Source of the DNA: Lepidurus packardi
Taxonomy: Eukaryota > Arthropoda > Branchiopoda > Notostraca > Triopsidae
DNA: 64,000 bases
Direction: 5' to 3'
NCBI GenBank assembly: GCA_023053545.1
Contig: JAKZAN010000005.1
Span: 1,860,001 to 1,924,000 of the forward strand
Below, piece after piece: positions 34,512 to 46,427 of this stretch. The position numbers and the translations under genes were made by a program. The notes under the pieces are model-generated. The model saw only the letters and a program-made list of their open reading frames with translations, searched no databases and was not told the origin of the DNA. Position 1 is the first letter of the stretch, and each line of letters opens with the position of its first letter.

Positions 34512-36974
34512 GAATTTCTTACGCAAGTTGGTCGAACTTGGGTATTAGCATAAAGGGTATAGTACAAGATTACGATTACTTAAGACCGATACGTTGTAAG
34601 AAAATTGTTTTCCTTGTATAGGACGGTGGTCAGAGATGCTTTGGAACGGATTGTTGCTTCTGTCCCGTTTATGCTAACCGGTAATTGCTTATAAGCTTGA
34701 GCATGAGCAGCTCTCGAAGGTTCTTGAACGCTTAAAAAAAAGAAAAAACTTAGATATCTGATCTATGAAGAAAGCAAACGGGACTGACGAAGAAGAAAAA
34801 GAAAAACTGTGCTTTAACACGCATTATAAGGTTGTTGGAATCTGCCAGACGCGTTAGGCGGAGTCGCTAAACATGTCGAGGATTCATTATAGTGTTCCAT
34901 GCATAAATTTACCTAGCTTGAAGTCCTAATTGCTCCAGATTAGTAACGCCACTTGATCTGCAACTCCAAGGAGAGAGAAAAAATGATAATTGAACTATAG
35001 GCGGAAAGAGAGAAACAAAAAAAGAAAAAAAAAACTCGTAAATAACTGAACGGGTACCGTGATTGTTGTTGCCAGGCATTTCTTTTTAAAAGCTTTTCTC
35101 ACCAGGTTGATCTCTGCGTGACTATTGATTGAAAGACCCTAACCAGCATGGAAATTAATAGTCGTGCCTTTTGCTCAAGCTTCCAAAGCCTGTTCAAACC
35201 TTCTCAAGCTTCAGAAAGTGGGGAACGAACTAGTTAATTTAGCTCCCTTAAATACCAAACCGTACTAGCTGACCAGCACAATTCTTAATTGTATAGGCTT
35301 TATAATGAAACGCTCTCATTTTTCTCTCTCTCTCTCTCGCTTTTACACAAGGTTAAACAAAATACGTTAAAATTATGAGACATTCTTAGAATGCTTAGAA
35401 TAAAATTATTAGAGTTGTATGTTGTAAGAGAAATTTAGCATAATTACATCTGCAATACTGTATACAGCGTTAAATTTTAAGAAATAAAAAATTAATTGAG
35501 GGGAAACTACAGATAGTGAAACAATTGAGTGAATTTCGTGCCGTACGACAAAGTAGGACCTGATTCACCTGATTTATACCGACAATCATGTTAGGAAATT
35601 GAAAGACTTTTTTTTTGGGTATTGAAGCGAAAGATAGGGAACATAGAGCAAAGATTAGAAATACAAGTGTTCCATAATGAACTTGAAGAGTACAACTTGC
35701 AAAGTACAACACCAAAATAGTTTCCTGGAATCACCCAAATTAACGCTTGTAATATGATCTGACTGAAGCAACACTGGCTATTGACGTTAAAAAAAATAAT
35801 AACATCACAGATAAACGATAAAAAGAGTGGAAAAGATGGGATTTTTCCTCTCGGCAATGAGAGCCGGGACCGGTGTTTAAGTAAAGGTATTAAAACGAAG
35901 ACATGTTTCTCGCTTCACCTCCAATCGTGCCAAACGACGCCCTTTTTTCCTTTCGTCTGCTATAGGAAAGGCGCGAGTGTCATTGAAAGAAACTTTTGCA
36001 GCAGCAGCTTTGCTTTTAATTGTCACTGCTGGCGGAAAGCGGTCCGTGGCTAATGACAAAGGCGGCATGGGTTTAGAATTAGTAAAATAGCTATTTTTTA
36101 AATTTGGCACATGATTTATAGAAAATGTGCTGCATGCAGGTCAACGGGTGAGAAATGCACCCAGCACTTTGGGATTTTTTATAGCTCTCGAGTTTTTTTT
36201 TTTAAGCGAAGACATCTGTTCCTCTGTAAAAAAAAAAGTTACGAAGTCGTTACGAAAGAAAGATCTCCCACCTTTTTAGCATACATGCGCCTGAATGAGA
36301 AGAACTTTCAATGTGTCAATGAAGCAATTCTCAATGTGTGGCTGATGGATAGAAGTAATCCTCAAGACTCTAAAATTAAGGCTACAATGGATTCAGAAAA
36401 TTCCCTGGCAAGAGAATCTCGTTGCAAGCGGGGGAAAAACAGGACGTTTTCAAGTGCATAATTTCACGTTCTGTGGCATGGGGATCCAAATCAAAGTCGT
36501 GCAGATGGTAAGCTGAAGATGGAAGAGTCTCTTTTTTTAAGTTCGAAGAAAAAAGCTGAGATATTTTTGGTCAAGAAAGGTAAATTAACATTCCTTTTGG
36601 GGCTGCTGTTATGTGTTAGCTGCCATTCGGGGAGTAGATTTGGCCTCAATTTGCTGCTAATTTGGATGGAATGCTTTTTAGAAGAACGTCGTGCAAACGG
36701 AAAGTTCTTCACAAGTTCCACCAGAAAAAACAGATTTTTGCTATATCGGAAACCAAGTAGCTCTAATAACCTGCTCTGGATCGGATACGTTGCTTGAATT
36801 CCATTGCTCTTTCATGCTCCTACAAATGTAGAGCTCTAAAAAATGAAAAAAATAAACAGACAAACCAGAGACAATACCTGAGCCTAAGGCTTGCCTTTCT
36901 ATGTTATCGTAGCCTAGGGAACGTGGGAGAAGTCTTTCGTAAAAAAGTACGCAGAAACTTTAACAAAACTTGTT
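34512..36974. other. No recognisable gene
   Basis: A-rich and T-rich stretches, and a TC run near 35325. Open frames of 70-116 codons on both strands (for example 36111-36461 +) have biased composition from A/T runs and match nothing. Confidence 0.5.
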
Positions 36975-37182
36975 GACAGTAATGTGCCAAGCAATTGCGA
37001 AAGACAGCGAAATGGCGAATTGAGAAGATGCCTTTTCTTACTGTATTATTTCAGAAAAATGGCATGCCAATCGAGTACATGGTCATAAAGTTACCGTTTT
37101 TGCGCAGAAGCCATGCGCGTTCGTATCTACCTATACAAAGCCCTGCGCGCCACCTTGTGGTAGTTTGGATGCAACGGGAGCC
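36975..37182 (+). repeat. Dispersed family-1 repeat, copy F
   Basis: GACAGTAATGTGCCAAGCAA, CATAAAGTTACCG, GCGCAGAAGCCATGCGCG, GCGCGCCACCTTGTGGTAG and a shortened join straight to AACGGGAGCC. The CTCF-like block is intact. Confidence 0.85.
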
Positions 37183-39569
37183 TGAAAGCTAAACATAACT
37201 TTCTACCTTTTCTATCTATCATAAGCCATGGGATGACCTCGAAACGGCCAACACTATATAAAGCAGTTTTCTACCCTTTGTTGACCAAGTCATGAACCAC
37301 TTCTATTTGTGGAGAAACCGGGCAAACATGGTTGAATCAAGTCTTTTGGTTCAGCAAATCAAGGCAAGCTTTCGAAATGTAGGGCAAGGATATCTATATA
37401 CTATAATCATCCACATTCAAGTGGAATCTTTTGCCAGTTCTCGAGCACATCAACAACAGAAAATTTGGTCGAAAGCGAAACGAAAAGCAAACCTTTTGTA
37501 AAAGGGAAAATCCCTTGCTACTTGGAATAGTTTGCTTTGAACAAGTTGAAGTGGCGTAATTTATTTTATTTTTTAGTATTTTTATTTCTCTCTCTCTCTC
37601 TCTGAAGTTGAGCCTGGTTGTTTTTGCAATCTTTGGCATGTCGATTAATTTTGGAAGGGAAGAACAAAAGCAAATAACTTGGATAAGGACTTATGGCAGC
37701 CTGCCGAGGTTGAATTATTTTTTTTTTACTCGCTATGTACTCCGATATAAATGATCTGAATTCCGGCGTTTTTTCAAGCCCGTGCCGAAAGCTTTTCAAC
37801 GACATTTCGATCGTTCGGCTTGTTTTTGGGACTTTTATTCCATTACTTTACTATTCTATTCTGTTTTGAAATTTAAAAAAAAATCGAAAAAAGCCGATAT
37901 AATGTTGATAAGGCTTTTCTGTTCCGGGAGCGTGAGGTCCCTTTTTGCTACTGATTTCTAGGGGGACCTGCTGTTGTACTCGCTTGCCCAATCGATATTT
38001 GTTGAGCGTGACCTGTCCGTCATGGAGATTACTCGGAGCAACTTGTTGATTGAATTCCAAATTGAAAATCTACGAGATAAAGCTCTCTGCCAATAGAAAA
38101 TCCGCCCCCTTCTCGGAATCTATCGCTACCACAGTCAGTTTTTATTTATTTAATTTTTTACTCTCTCTTTTTTTATTTTATTACTTATTTTTTTCTCTTT
38201 CTCTCTCGCATGCTTATGCGGTAATATGCGTCGTTCTGTTCCTTTCAAGAGACCTTAAAACGTTCTAAAATAAAAAAAAATGGACTAGGTAGAAAGGACA
38301 TGGACACGGTGTAAGACATTCGAGCCAGACAAAAAAAAGACAGAACATTAGCTTAATTTGTCCTGGTTGTGGCATTGGGACGCATTGGACTGGCAAAGCA
38401 TCAGCAACGCTGGCCATTAGCCTAAATTACTGCGGACTTTTCCCCCCCAAGAAAATTCCCCTGCTGATAGAACTTTTGCTGTGAGCCCTATTTTTTCTTT
38501 CCAGTCCTTTCTTTTTCCTAAGACATCGAAAATTTATCAGCGTCATAAAACAGTCGGCTAAAAGTTGTTTCTTTTTTCCTTAACTTGTTTTGTTTGCCCG
38601 CTTCTTTCTCTCTCGAGCTCTTTGCATCCCAATCCCAATCCAATTTCCCAGAGGCTTCACGATGGCATATCTCTTCCTCTCGACAGATGTGGATCTGTCT
38701 GTACAATTCAATTATACCTCCTGCTTAGTGGAGACTGGAGTGGAGGAAAGACTGTGTGCTACCCACACGAGAGGAGCCCATCGAACCCAATGCACACTTG
38801 CACCGCGTCTGCTATAGAAAGTGTCTCGAGAGTGCATCAGGCATCAAGCTGCCCTTTGCTTGAAAATTCCCGATAGCGTCAAGTTGGCATTCCGAGTACT
38901 GTACTTCTTTTCCTTTTTTAAGATATTATTTATTTTTTTTGCAACAACGTAGCCCAAAGCACCACAACAATAAGATGATGGCGGGATGAATGTTGGCTAC
39001 AGGTGCTAATGTGTTCTGAATCTGTCGGCTTGGACCAAAAGGAACGCATAAGAAAGACAAGCGAGATCACGAGAGAAATTGCATGCGGCTCGCAAAGAGA
39101 GCGAAAGGGTGTCGGGTATTTGTTATTTGTTTCCTTCGCTCGGATGCTGTTTCGTTTTTTTAATTCGCGTCTTGTCTTGTGAAATCGAGGACTTTTTTTT
39201 TAAGTCAATACGAGACAAGATAAATCAAAAGAGCCTTTTTTGGCGTTCTATTTATCTATGTTTTTGATAGGAAAAATCCCTGCTGAAAATAACTTAAAAT
39301 AAAAGGATTCCGAACTTTGCTTCGCAATTGTGATCATCTTTCAACTCATGTACACTTTCCCCAGCTTTGCCTCAGCAGAAGTCACACTGGTGTGCTATAC
39401 AGCCAATCTCCTTTTTCTTGGAGGGAACTTTTGCAACTATGCGGGATGTTAACTCAGTTATACGTGAATTAAGTCCTAACCAAAGGATTCAAATGTTACG
39501 CTTTGGAGTGATCTAGTATATAACTTCGTAAATATGTACTGTTTTGTTTCAGAAAGATTTCATGCGAAT
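37183..39569. other. No recognisable gene
   Basis: Pyrimidine-rich microsatellite pieces (TC runs near 37588 and 38190) and AT-rich sequence. ORFs are short. Confidence 0.5.
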
Positions 39570-39680
39570 GGATCAAGTTATCCAGGTTGCCATTGTATGC
39601 GCAGAAGCCATGCGTGTTCATATACACCCCATGCAACGCGCTGCGTGCCCTCTTGCGGTAGCTCGGGTGTAACAAGCGGT
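39570..39680 (+). repeat. Dispersed family-1 repeat, copy G
   Basis: AAGTTATCCAGGTTGCCATT, TGCGCAGAAGCCATGCGTG, ATGCAACGCGCTGCGTGCC, CTCTTGCGGTAGCTCGGGT and GTAACAAGC. The CTCF-like core reads CCGCAAGAGGGCAC on the minus strand. The tail is lost. Confidence 0.85.
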
Positions 39681-41744
39681 GCAAAATCTTCGCTTGAACG
39701 CGATCCAGCACTTCAGTTGTGTGCTCTAGATTGCCCAAATGGGATGAGAAAAGGGTAGAAGGGTTTGGCAGTGGGGAGGGCAAGGCAGGTAAAGGGATCT
39801 AATTATTGGATACGAGTTGAATAGCCATCGCCCGAACGGAACAAGTGAGCAGCAGTCTGAGCTCCGTTTATTCTTTTGGTTTTGCGCTACTCTGTTTGAA
39901 TTATGACGAGCGTTCTTATTGTGCAGTTGATCCTACAACCCGGAGATTTATATCTCTATGCCATCAACGTTACGATGCTGTTGTTTTTCCCTTCTTTTTT
40001 TCTTGTTGTTCTCGAAACCCAAACCCTTGGAAGCCGAAAGTCCTAGAAGAACCCATAAAACGATAGGGATTTTCCCTGGAATCGGATCCAGGTCGATATA
40101 GAAGGTGTATACATAGAGAAGGCTTCTGTCTTTGGAAAAGACGCACGACTTGGATGCTTGCAACTTGTTTAATGTTTCAAGCCGCGTCGCTCAATAATTG
40201 AGCTAAATAGAAGCGATCAAAGGTAACAGCGATCGGAGCAAAGTTGTTAGGAATTTTACCTTTTACAAAAGAACCCCAACACCTGTTGCATTGAACTTAA
40301 AACCCTGAAAGTTATGCAAATACTCCAATATAAAGATCGTCAAATTAACTTGCTGGGCGCAAGATGGTCGTTGAGATCAATGAAGAAGCATAAATTTATT
40401 ACCATTTACAAAAAAAAAAGTCATTTTATTATGCAAGACGAGTATAAGAGTGCATTTTTCTTTTTATTTACACTTTTTTTGGGGTTACTTGTTTCTCCGA
40501 GAGCATACCTGCAACCGTATTGAAGATTAAAAAACCCACCAAGATCAGTTCGCAAGACAAAAGAGAAAGCGTACGAGTGTCTGTGTGATTTATTAATTTT
40601 CTTATCGAAACACGCTCACTTGAAAAATTGCTTTTCAAATACATATTGCTCCTGATTATTATTTCTTTTATTTCGCTACGCCTTTCCTTTTTTATTTTTT
40701 CCATGGCTATTCTAGCTATGTTCTGTATGGATTGCCGGATTGCCTTTCAATCTGAGACGCGTGTCGAAGCCTTCAAAAGCTGTCTGGGCTGCGACTTGTC
40801 TTGAAAACTTTTTTTTTTCTTTTAACTGATGAACTAGTATGCCATGATTATCCTGATTTGCACCCGTCACTGTTTCTTTTTAACCTGGCGTGGTTTAATG
40901 GCGGTTCTGATATCTGGAGCTCGTAACTCTGGAGCAGGCGATGACCAACCGGCCAAGCGTTGTATTGACTTGGTCTCAATCGCACGCGAAAAGGCTTTAA
41001 GCACCGGCCTTTTTTCTTTTGGGTTTTGCGAGGGATGAAGCGGTTACGTGTTGCTGTAGAGTCAAGCCAAAGGCGTGAATGTCAAGTGCAGAGGCTGCCT
41101 CTACCATGCACTTCTTTACCCTACACACACGCCTTCCGTGGCTTTCATATACAAAGATGGTTAATTTTTTTTTCTTTTTTTTTTTTTTAAACCAGAGAGA
41201 TGGCAGCAGCACAGCAAGTTACGTTGCCAAAGGATTCAGGTTGAAAAGTAAAATGGCTAAGGCACAGGTGTAAGTCGTTTTGGTCGCAATTTTTCCTTGT
41301 TCCCGGGCCCGTCATGGGGCACCGCTGCTCTTTCGTTGTTCCTCATTTTTTTTTTTTTTAGCTTTTTCTTTTGAAATGTTCCGGCTTGGAATAATTAGTT
41401 TGCAACAAAAGTGTTGAAGGTTGGTTTGGGTTTTATGTGGCATCTTGGTGTGTGTGTGTGTACAGTAATAAAGGTGGTTTTCTCTCTCTCTCTGCCTTCA
41501 GCCTTTTTTTCTTGAAAGCGAAAGGGTTGTTGGCATTTTTTTCTTTAGAATTTGGAACTCTTCATTCAGGATTTCGTTAATCTAGTCCGACAAGGAAAAA
41601 ATTAACGCATAAATTGCTAGCTTAAGAATAGCAACAACAAAACAAAGCCTTGGTAGACTTTTTTTCATTAATACAAGTTTTCATTTTCCCATTTCCGTAA
41701 TACGAGTTATTGACTTAATATGATTGCAATGAAACCCCAACTAA
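39681..41744. other. No recognisable gene
   Basis: AT-rich, T runs near 41166 and 41350, a short GT run near 41452 and a TC run near 41483. Nothing coding recognised. Confidence 0.5.
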
Positions 41745-42130
41745 AGAGACTATCCATGGTTCCTCCAAAATTGGGTCTTTTTGACAGTGTCGGAATGAAG
41801 GTACCCAAAAATAGCGCAACACCGATATTTCTTTTAAAATAACTTGGAGTCAACGTCTGTCCATACTATTAAGAAGTGTTTAAGTACTTGGTCGGATTTT
41901 TTTGGCTTTACTACAGTACTGAACGCTCTTTTTAACAATCTCCAAGCTATCGAACTATTCAAAGCTAACTTATGGACATGCGATGCATGTCCATAAGTTA
42001 GTATAGATTCGTCGCTTTGATGTTTGCTTTGTTACACTGTCGGAGCTCAGCTAGAATCGACTGGTCTGAAACCAAGTTGTTCGGTAATCTTTTCTCCGGT
42101 GACGAGGGTCCAGTTGCGCCGGTTGACAAG
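41745..42130 (+). repeat. Dispersed family-3 repeat, copy 3
   Basis: CCATGGTTCCTCCAAAATTG, TTTTGACAGTGTCG, CAACGTCTGTCCATACTA, GCTTTACTACAGTACTGAAC, CAAGCTATCGAACTATTC, CTGAAACCAAGTTGTTCGG and CGGTGACGAGGGTCCAG, collinear with the copies at 12.0 and 23.9 kb. Confidence 0.8.
41965..42001. repeat. Perfect 17-bp palindrome, 3-nt spacer
   Basis: CTAACTTATGGACATGC (41965-41981), GAT, and the exact reverse complement (41985-42001). It lies within the family-3 repeat copy. Confidence 0.97.
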
Positions 42131-42360
42131 TGGTGCATATGAAAAAGTTAGTCGATCGCACAAAAGATCCGTGGATGTCTAAGCTGTTGGCTTGTATCTA
42201 GGACCTTGAATGCACACTCATGCTTTTATTTCTTTAAATGCATACACACTATCCGTAATCGATCCAAGTTTTTTTTTTTTTTTAATTTTACTTGAAGACT
42301 TGCAAAGTAATTTTAGCTGACATTAGCCTTTAAAAGCTTAGTAAAGATCCCGTTTCCTTA

Positions 42361-42922
42361 GCTCGGTATAGGCCGTTAGCATGGGGAATTTCGGCCCAAC
42401 TTTTGGTGGGAACCATCAGCTTTCATGCCAAAAGTATTTGACAATAAGCTTGAGCATAGAAACAGCTGGTGTACAACCAATCCATCTTTTTGTCCAATGA
42501 CTAATAAATTAGTAACATGGAAGTGAAGTTTGCAACTATGGGAACACTTTGCCTAAAAATATGTCTTTTGTTTGTTCACTAACTACAACAAAAAAGGAAA
42601 CTTTTGTTCTAGATTGCTTTCAAATCTGAATTGACAAGCCTTGAAGTCTTTGAGAAATCTTGCTCCGAAAGTTCGACGACTTTACTTGGGACATTGTAGA
42701 CATTTGGGATATTTTGAACATTTGGGGCATTGCTCTGCTACAGCAAACTGTGGTGAAAAAGGTGCACTTTAATAAGCATAACTAGCATACAGACTTTGCC
42801 TGCCATTTTAGCTATACGTTTCTTTTTTTTACTTTCTAAGGCAAGCCTTTCGGGAAAACAATAACAATCATCAGCGCCATCTGTGACGGTTCGGCGTCAG
42901 TAAGCTGAGGTGTACGGGAGCC
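42361..42922 (+). mobile_element. TTAA MITE (family 2), long copy
   Basis: The left end GCTCGGTATAGGCCGTTAGC has diverged. The right end is TGTACGGGAGCC followed by TTAA (42923-42926). The body aligns with the 25.8-kb copy, including TTGCTTTCAAATCTGA and GAGAAATCTTG. CTCF-like core GCGCCATCTG at 42874-42883 (CAGATGGCGC on the minus strand). Confidence 0.85.
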
Positions 42923-45313
42923 TTAAATTAACTTGACAAGCTTCCAAAGTGTCCAAGACAGGAAAAGACATTCCTCGCCTACGCTACTAAATAAAATTGT
43001 GAAATTCCTACTGGTTCGCTATTTCTAGTGTACATTAATCATCGATTGGGGCTAGCTTACATTAGGTTAGGTTAAATTAAAGTGAAAGGCAAGGTCAATT
43101 TACTTCGAAGTTATTTGACGTTTGGATCTTTTTCCCAAAGCTCGAGCTTGAGAATCAGCTCTGGAAGAAACCTTCTTTCCAATTCAGCCATTGAACGCCG
43201 AACCCAATGCACTTTTGGACCCTTTCTGAAGGCCCGCATTGAATGTCCTGATCTGCTGTCAAAGACGTTTTGAAAAGGTTTTCTGTTTCGCTTGAGTAGG
43301 TTATTTCTATCCACTGCTTTTCATTTCGTACCTCGCCTACCCTTGGCTAACATTGCAATCCAAAGTTTTTGATTAGGAAGTGTCGAACGGCACACGTTGC
43401 ATATCTATACGCTCCGAAGATGTTTATGGATGTGGATATCTGTTGGACTGGGAGTTTAACTTTGCATGTTGCACAAGTTTTTTTTCTTTTTAAGGGGGCC
43501 GAGGTGTGAGGTATTGAGGTGTAAAATATGTGCTCAAGAGAGGTTCGGTTACACAAGGCGCGAAATGTGGCGCACGAGCTTTGTTTTCATTTCGATGATA
43601 ATGAGACGTGTGCCCTCAACCACACAATCAGAGATGCAGTCAACAAACATGCGAGTGCCAAGGGAAACCAAACTCCCAAAGAAAAAGAAAAGACAGTTTA
43701 ATCTCTTCTTCTCCCAAGCTCTGCTCCAAGAGAGAGAGAGAGAGCATTCCAGTGCCCAAGCTTCTTACAATCGCACTTTGTATGCAAATTTGCGGCAAAT
43801 CTACCTTCACCTGTGCTACCCTCATTTCCATGTCAAGATACTCGCGAGATTCATCGTAACCAATTTTTTTCTTCTTGTCCTATTTTATTTTCATCTTCTT
43901 GTATATCGAGCACAACCTTCTTGGTATGTAACGCCATAGGAGCCCAAAAACTAGAAGGTACATAACTATAGGTACAACCTATGTTGGTTTCAGCTCTACT
44001 GTTCAATTGTATCAATTTTCTGGTGCTGATTATTGCTCCCGAGGTGCAAAATTTGTAGTCATAATAAAGGCGTTGCTTGCTCTGCTGCTTCGCTTGTCTT
44101 TCTTTTTTTTAGGGGAGGGGTTACAACAATAAGGGAATCTTGGATACTTATTAGTCTTCCGCCAAAACCTACACGGACTCCAAAGAGAGAAAAATGGTTC
44201 TTTATTTGCAAGTTAGGGCGATCTAACAAGGGCTGGCTCGGGGTGTTGTTTGTGCGTTCAGAAAGGGCGGTGTTTGTGATTTCTGTTGGTAAAAGTGGTA
44301 ATTTCTAGGAGGCACGCAAGCGTTCCCGTTTCCCCGCGCAAGGCGCAACAGATCGACTTTGGCGTTTTTACCCAAACCCACACCCTTACCTTTAGCTATA
44401 CGCAAAGGTGATGTATGGTTCTAAATGCTTACACCACCAGCATCGACGTTCGGAACACTGAAACTGAAAAGCCAAACATGATTTGTATGTATAACAAGAA
44501 ATGCATGTGCTTTTCATGCCACTGGGAGGAGGACACCGGGTTTTGGGTGGAGATGATCATAGCCCTCTTGCCGTGTAATAGTTTTTTCTTGAAACAACAC
44601 ACCTTTGATTTATTTTTCACCTTGTCTTGGTTGCCTTTCTTCGTCCTTTTGGGCGAAGGACAATGTGCGTTCAAAAAATGAACAGAAAAAACGACACAAG
44701 TGAAGAAAAACTGGGGTCTTTTCGTTTTAGCACTAGCACGAGGTGCGGGCGAGCGCAAAAGAGCTAAAATAAAGTGTAAAAAAAATGAAATCAGAAAACA
44801 AAGGAACAGAAGAGAAAGGAATGTGGTACTGCTCTTAAGGTGCGAAAGGCCCGGATCCTTTTTTATCCTCGTGTCACGGTGCAATACGGCGTTTAGGCTC
44901 AACGACTTGGCTTTTTAGTGACTTTTTTTATGCGCGTCGTGAGCTTGTCTCCAAGTCTTAAAGAAAATGGCTTGAAAGCCTTAGTTGCTTACCAAAAAAA
45001 GTCGACGGAGGGAAGAAGGACCACCTTGGAAGTGGTTTGCTTTGGTGTGTTAATGTCGGTGCAATAACACCTCAGCTCAGCACACACAAAGAGACACACC
45101 AGACCTGCGCATCTAAACGTCACTCATTCGGGAGGCCAATAAATTGACACAGTGCGCACGAGTGAAAATTTAACCTTTCCGAAAGCTTCGTTTTCCTTGT
45201 CTCTGGAACCTTATCCCCTCCCATCATTCCGTCATTTCCCTATATTTTACAACGCCTCACATAATGTCGTCCTAACTTTACCATGGAATTGTGTGGTATA
45301 CTTCGTGCCAAGT
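42923..45313. other. No recognisable gene
   Basis: Open frames of 150-160 codons on both strands (43466-43939 +, 44429-44902 -) are driven by T/A-rich stretches, have no domain and overlap frames on the other strand. I consider them chance. Confidence 0.5.
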
Positions 45314-45438
45314 AAAATAGAAAAATAAGTAGAATAGAAAAATAAAATAAAAAGTAAAATAGAAAAATACGTAGAATAGAAAAATAAAATAAAAAATAAA
45401 ATAGAAAAATAAGTAGAATAGAAAAATAGAAACATAAA
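45314..45438. repeat. 42-bp minisatellite, three units
   Basis: Units of AAAATAGAAAAATAAGTAGA.. ..ATAAAATAAAAAGT at 45314, 45356 and 45398. The minus-strand 'FYFILFFYSTYFSILLF' ORFs are artefacts of it. Confidence 0.95.
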
Positions 45439-45944
45439 ATAGAAAATAAGGAGTTAAATACAATTGTTGCGTAAGTCAATTAAGCAATTAACTGACAAAG
45501 AAACAGTTCAATATTCCTCAAAGTTTTCATAGTATCCTATAATTAGATAATGATTAGGTAGAAGACTTAAAAAAAAATCGTAATTGAAGTATCCTAGTAA
45601 TGGATTTATGAGATATTCGCAGAAATTCATTAAGAAATAACCGTGAAAAGGGATCGTAAATTACAAGCTTTCGGATTTTTTTTAAGGCAAAAAATTGAGT
45701 TAAAATGAAGAAAAAAACCGAGCAGTTCGAAAACTTTATCGCTCTTTAATGCAGCCGTCACGAAAACAGAGATGTCTGACTAGACTCACTACAAAAGTTT
45801 AATGCTAGTAATTGTAACCTTAACCAAGTTCAGGAATGAGCCGAGTTCCTAATTACAGTTTCCAAGTGGAAGCATTGTGAAGAACTGAGATAACAGGCAA
45901 GTTTACTCAAGTTAAAGTTTGTGCTGGTAGTTGTGGCTACTTTA

Positions 45945-46331
45945 TTACTTGGGGTGTATCGGCCGTGAACGCTGTCTATTCTCTATAGGCAAAACTGTTA
46001 ACTGGTTGGGATGGAAAGAGGGCGTAGTTGGTTTTATCGGTTCAACCTTATATATAGGATTGGGTGATGAATGGATTGTGTGATAGTTTCTTGGGTAACT
46101 GTACACCATGAGTATCAAGAATCCATTAAAGCGATGGCTGAACAGGGGGGTGAACTGAGAGGGTGGAGTTGAAATGGAGCTCAATCTCGCCCCAGCATCA
46201 GTAAATTGCTTCTGCAGCAGCAGAACTTGATGGATTTCTGGGAGCTTAACTATCGCAGGAGTGTGGGTAGAATGACTTATGGGTTTCTCCGTTGGGAGTT
46301 GCGGTATTAACGTTGCGCATATCCGGAACAT
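45945..46331 (-). other. Candidate ORF or exon, Pro/Thr/His-rich, unknown
   Basis: 128 codons from ATG 46331. The frame is open up to 46430, where a possible acceptor (GATTGTTTAG at about 46422) lies. The stop reads TAATAAA, so an AATAAA signal overlaps it. The product has no low-complexity A/T bias: after MFRICATLIPQLPTEKPISH it is rich in Pro, Thr, Ser and His, ending ENRQRSRPIHPK. No family recognised. It could be the last exon of a minus-strand gene, but no partner exon was identified. Confidence 0.25.
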
Positions 46332-46427
46332 CAAGCATGAGAAGGCCGTAATCACAGGACGAAGGAAATTAAGAGCAAGTCCGTTTCTTTTATGTCGTGG
46401 CCCCGCTTCTATTGATATGCTAAACAA

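Noticed and set aside
43466..43939. 157-codon plus-strand ORF
   Set aside because: Start is not ATG-supported, composition follows T-rich and GA-rich runs, and no domain was seen.
44429..44902. 157-codon minus-strand ORF
   Set aside because: Low-complexity Phe/Leu/Ser and Lys stretches from A/T runs; no domain or splice signals.
45240..45479. Overlapping Phe/Tyr/Leu-rich ORFs
   Set aside because: They are translations of the 42-bp minisatellite.
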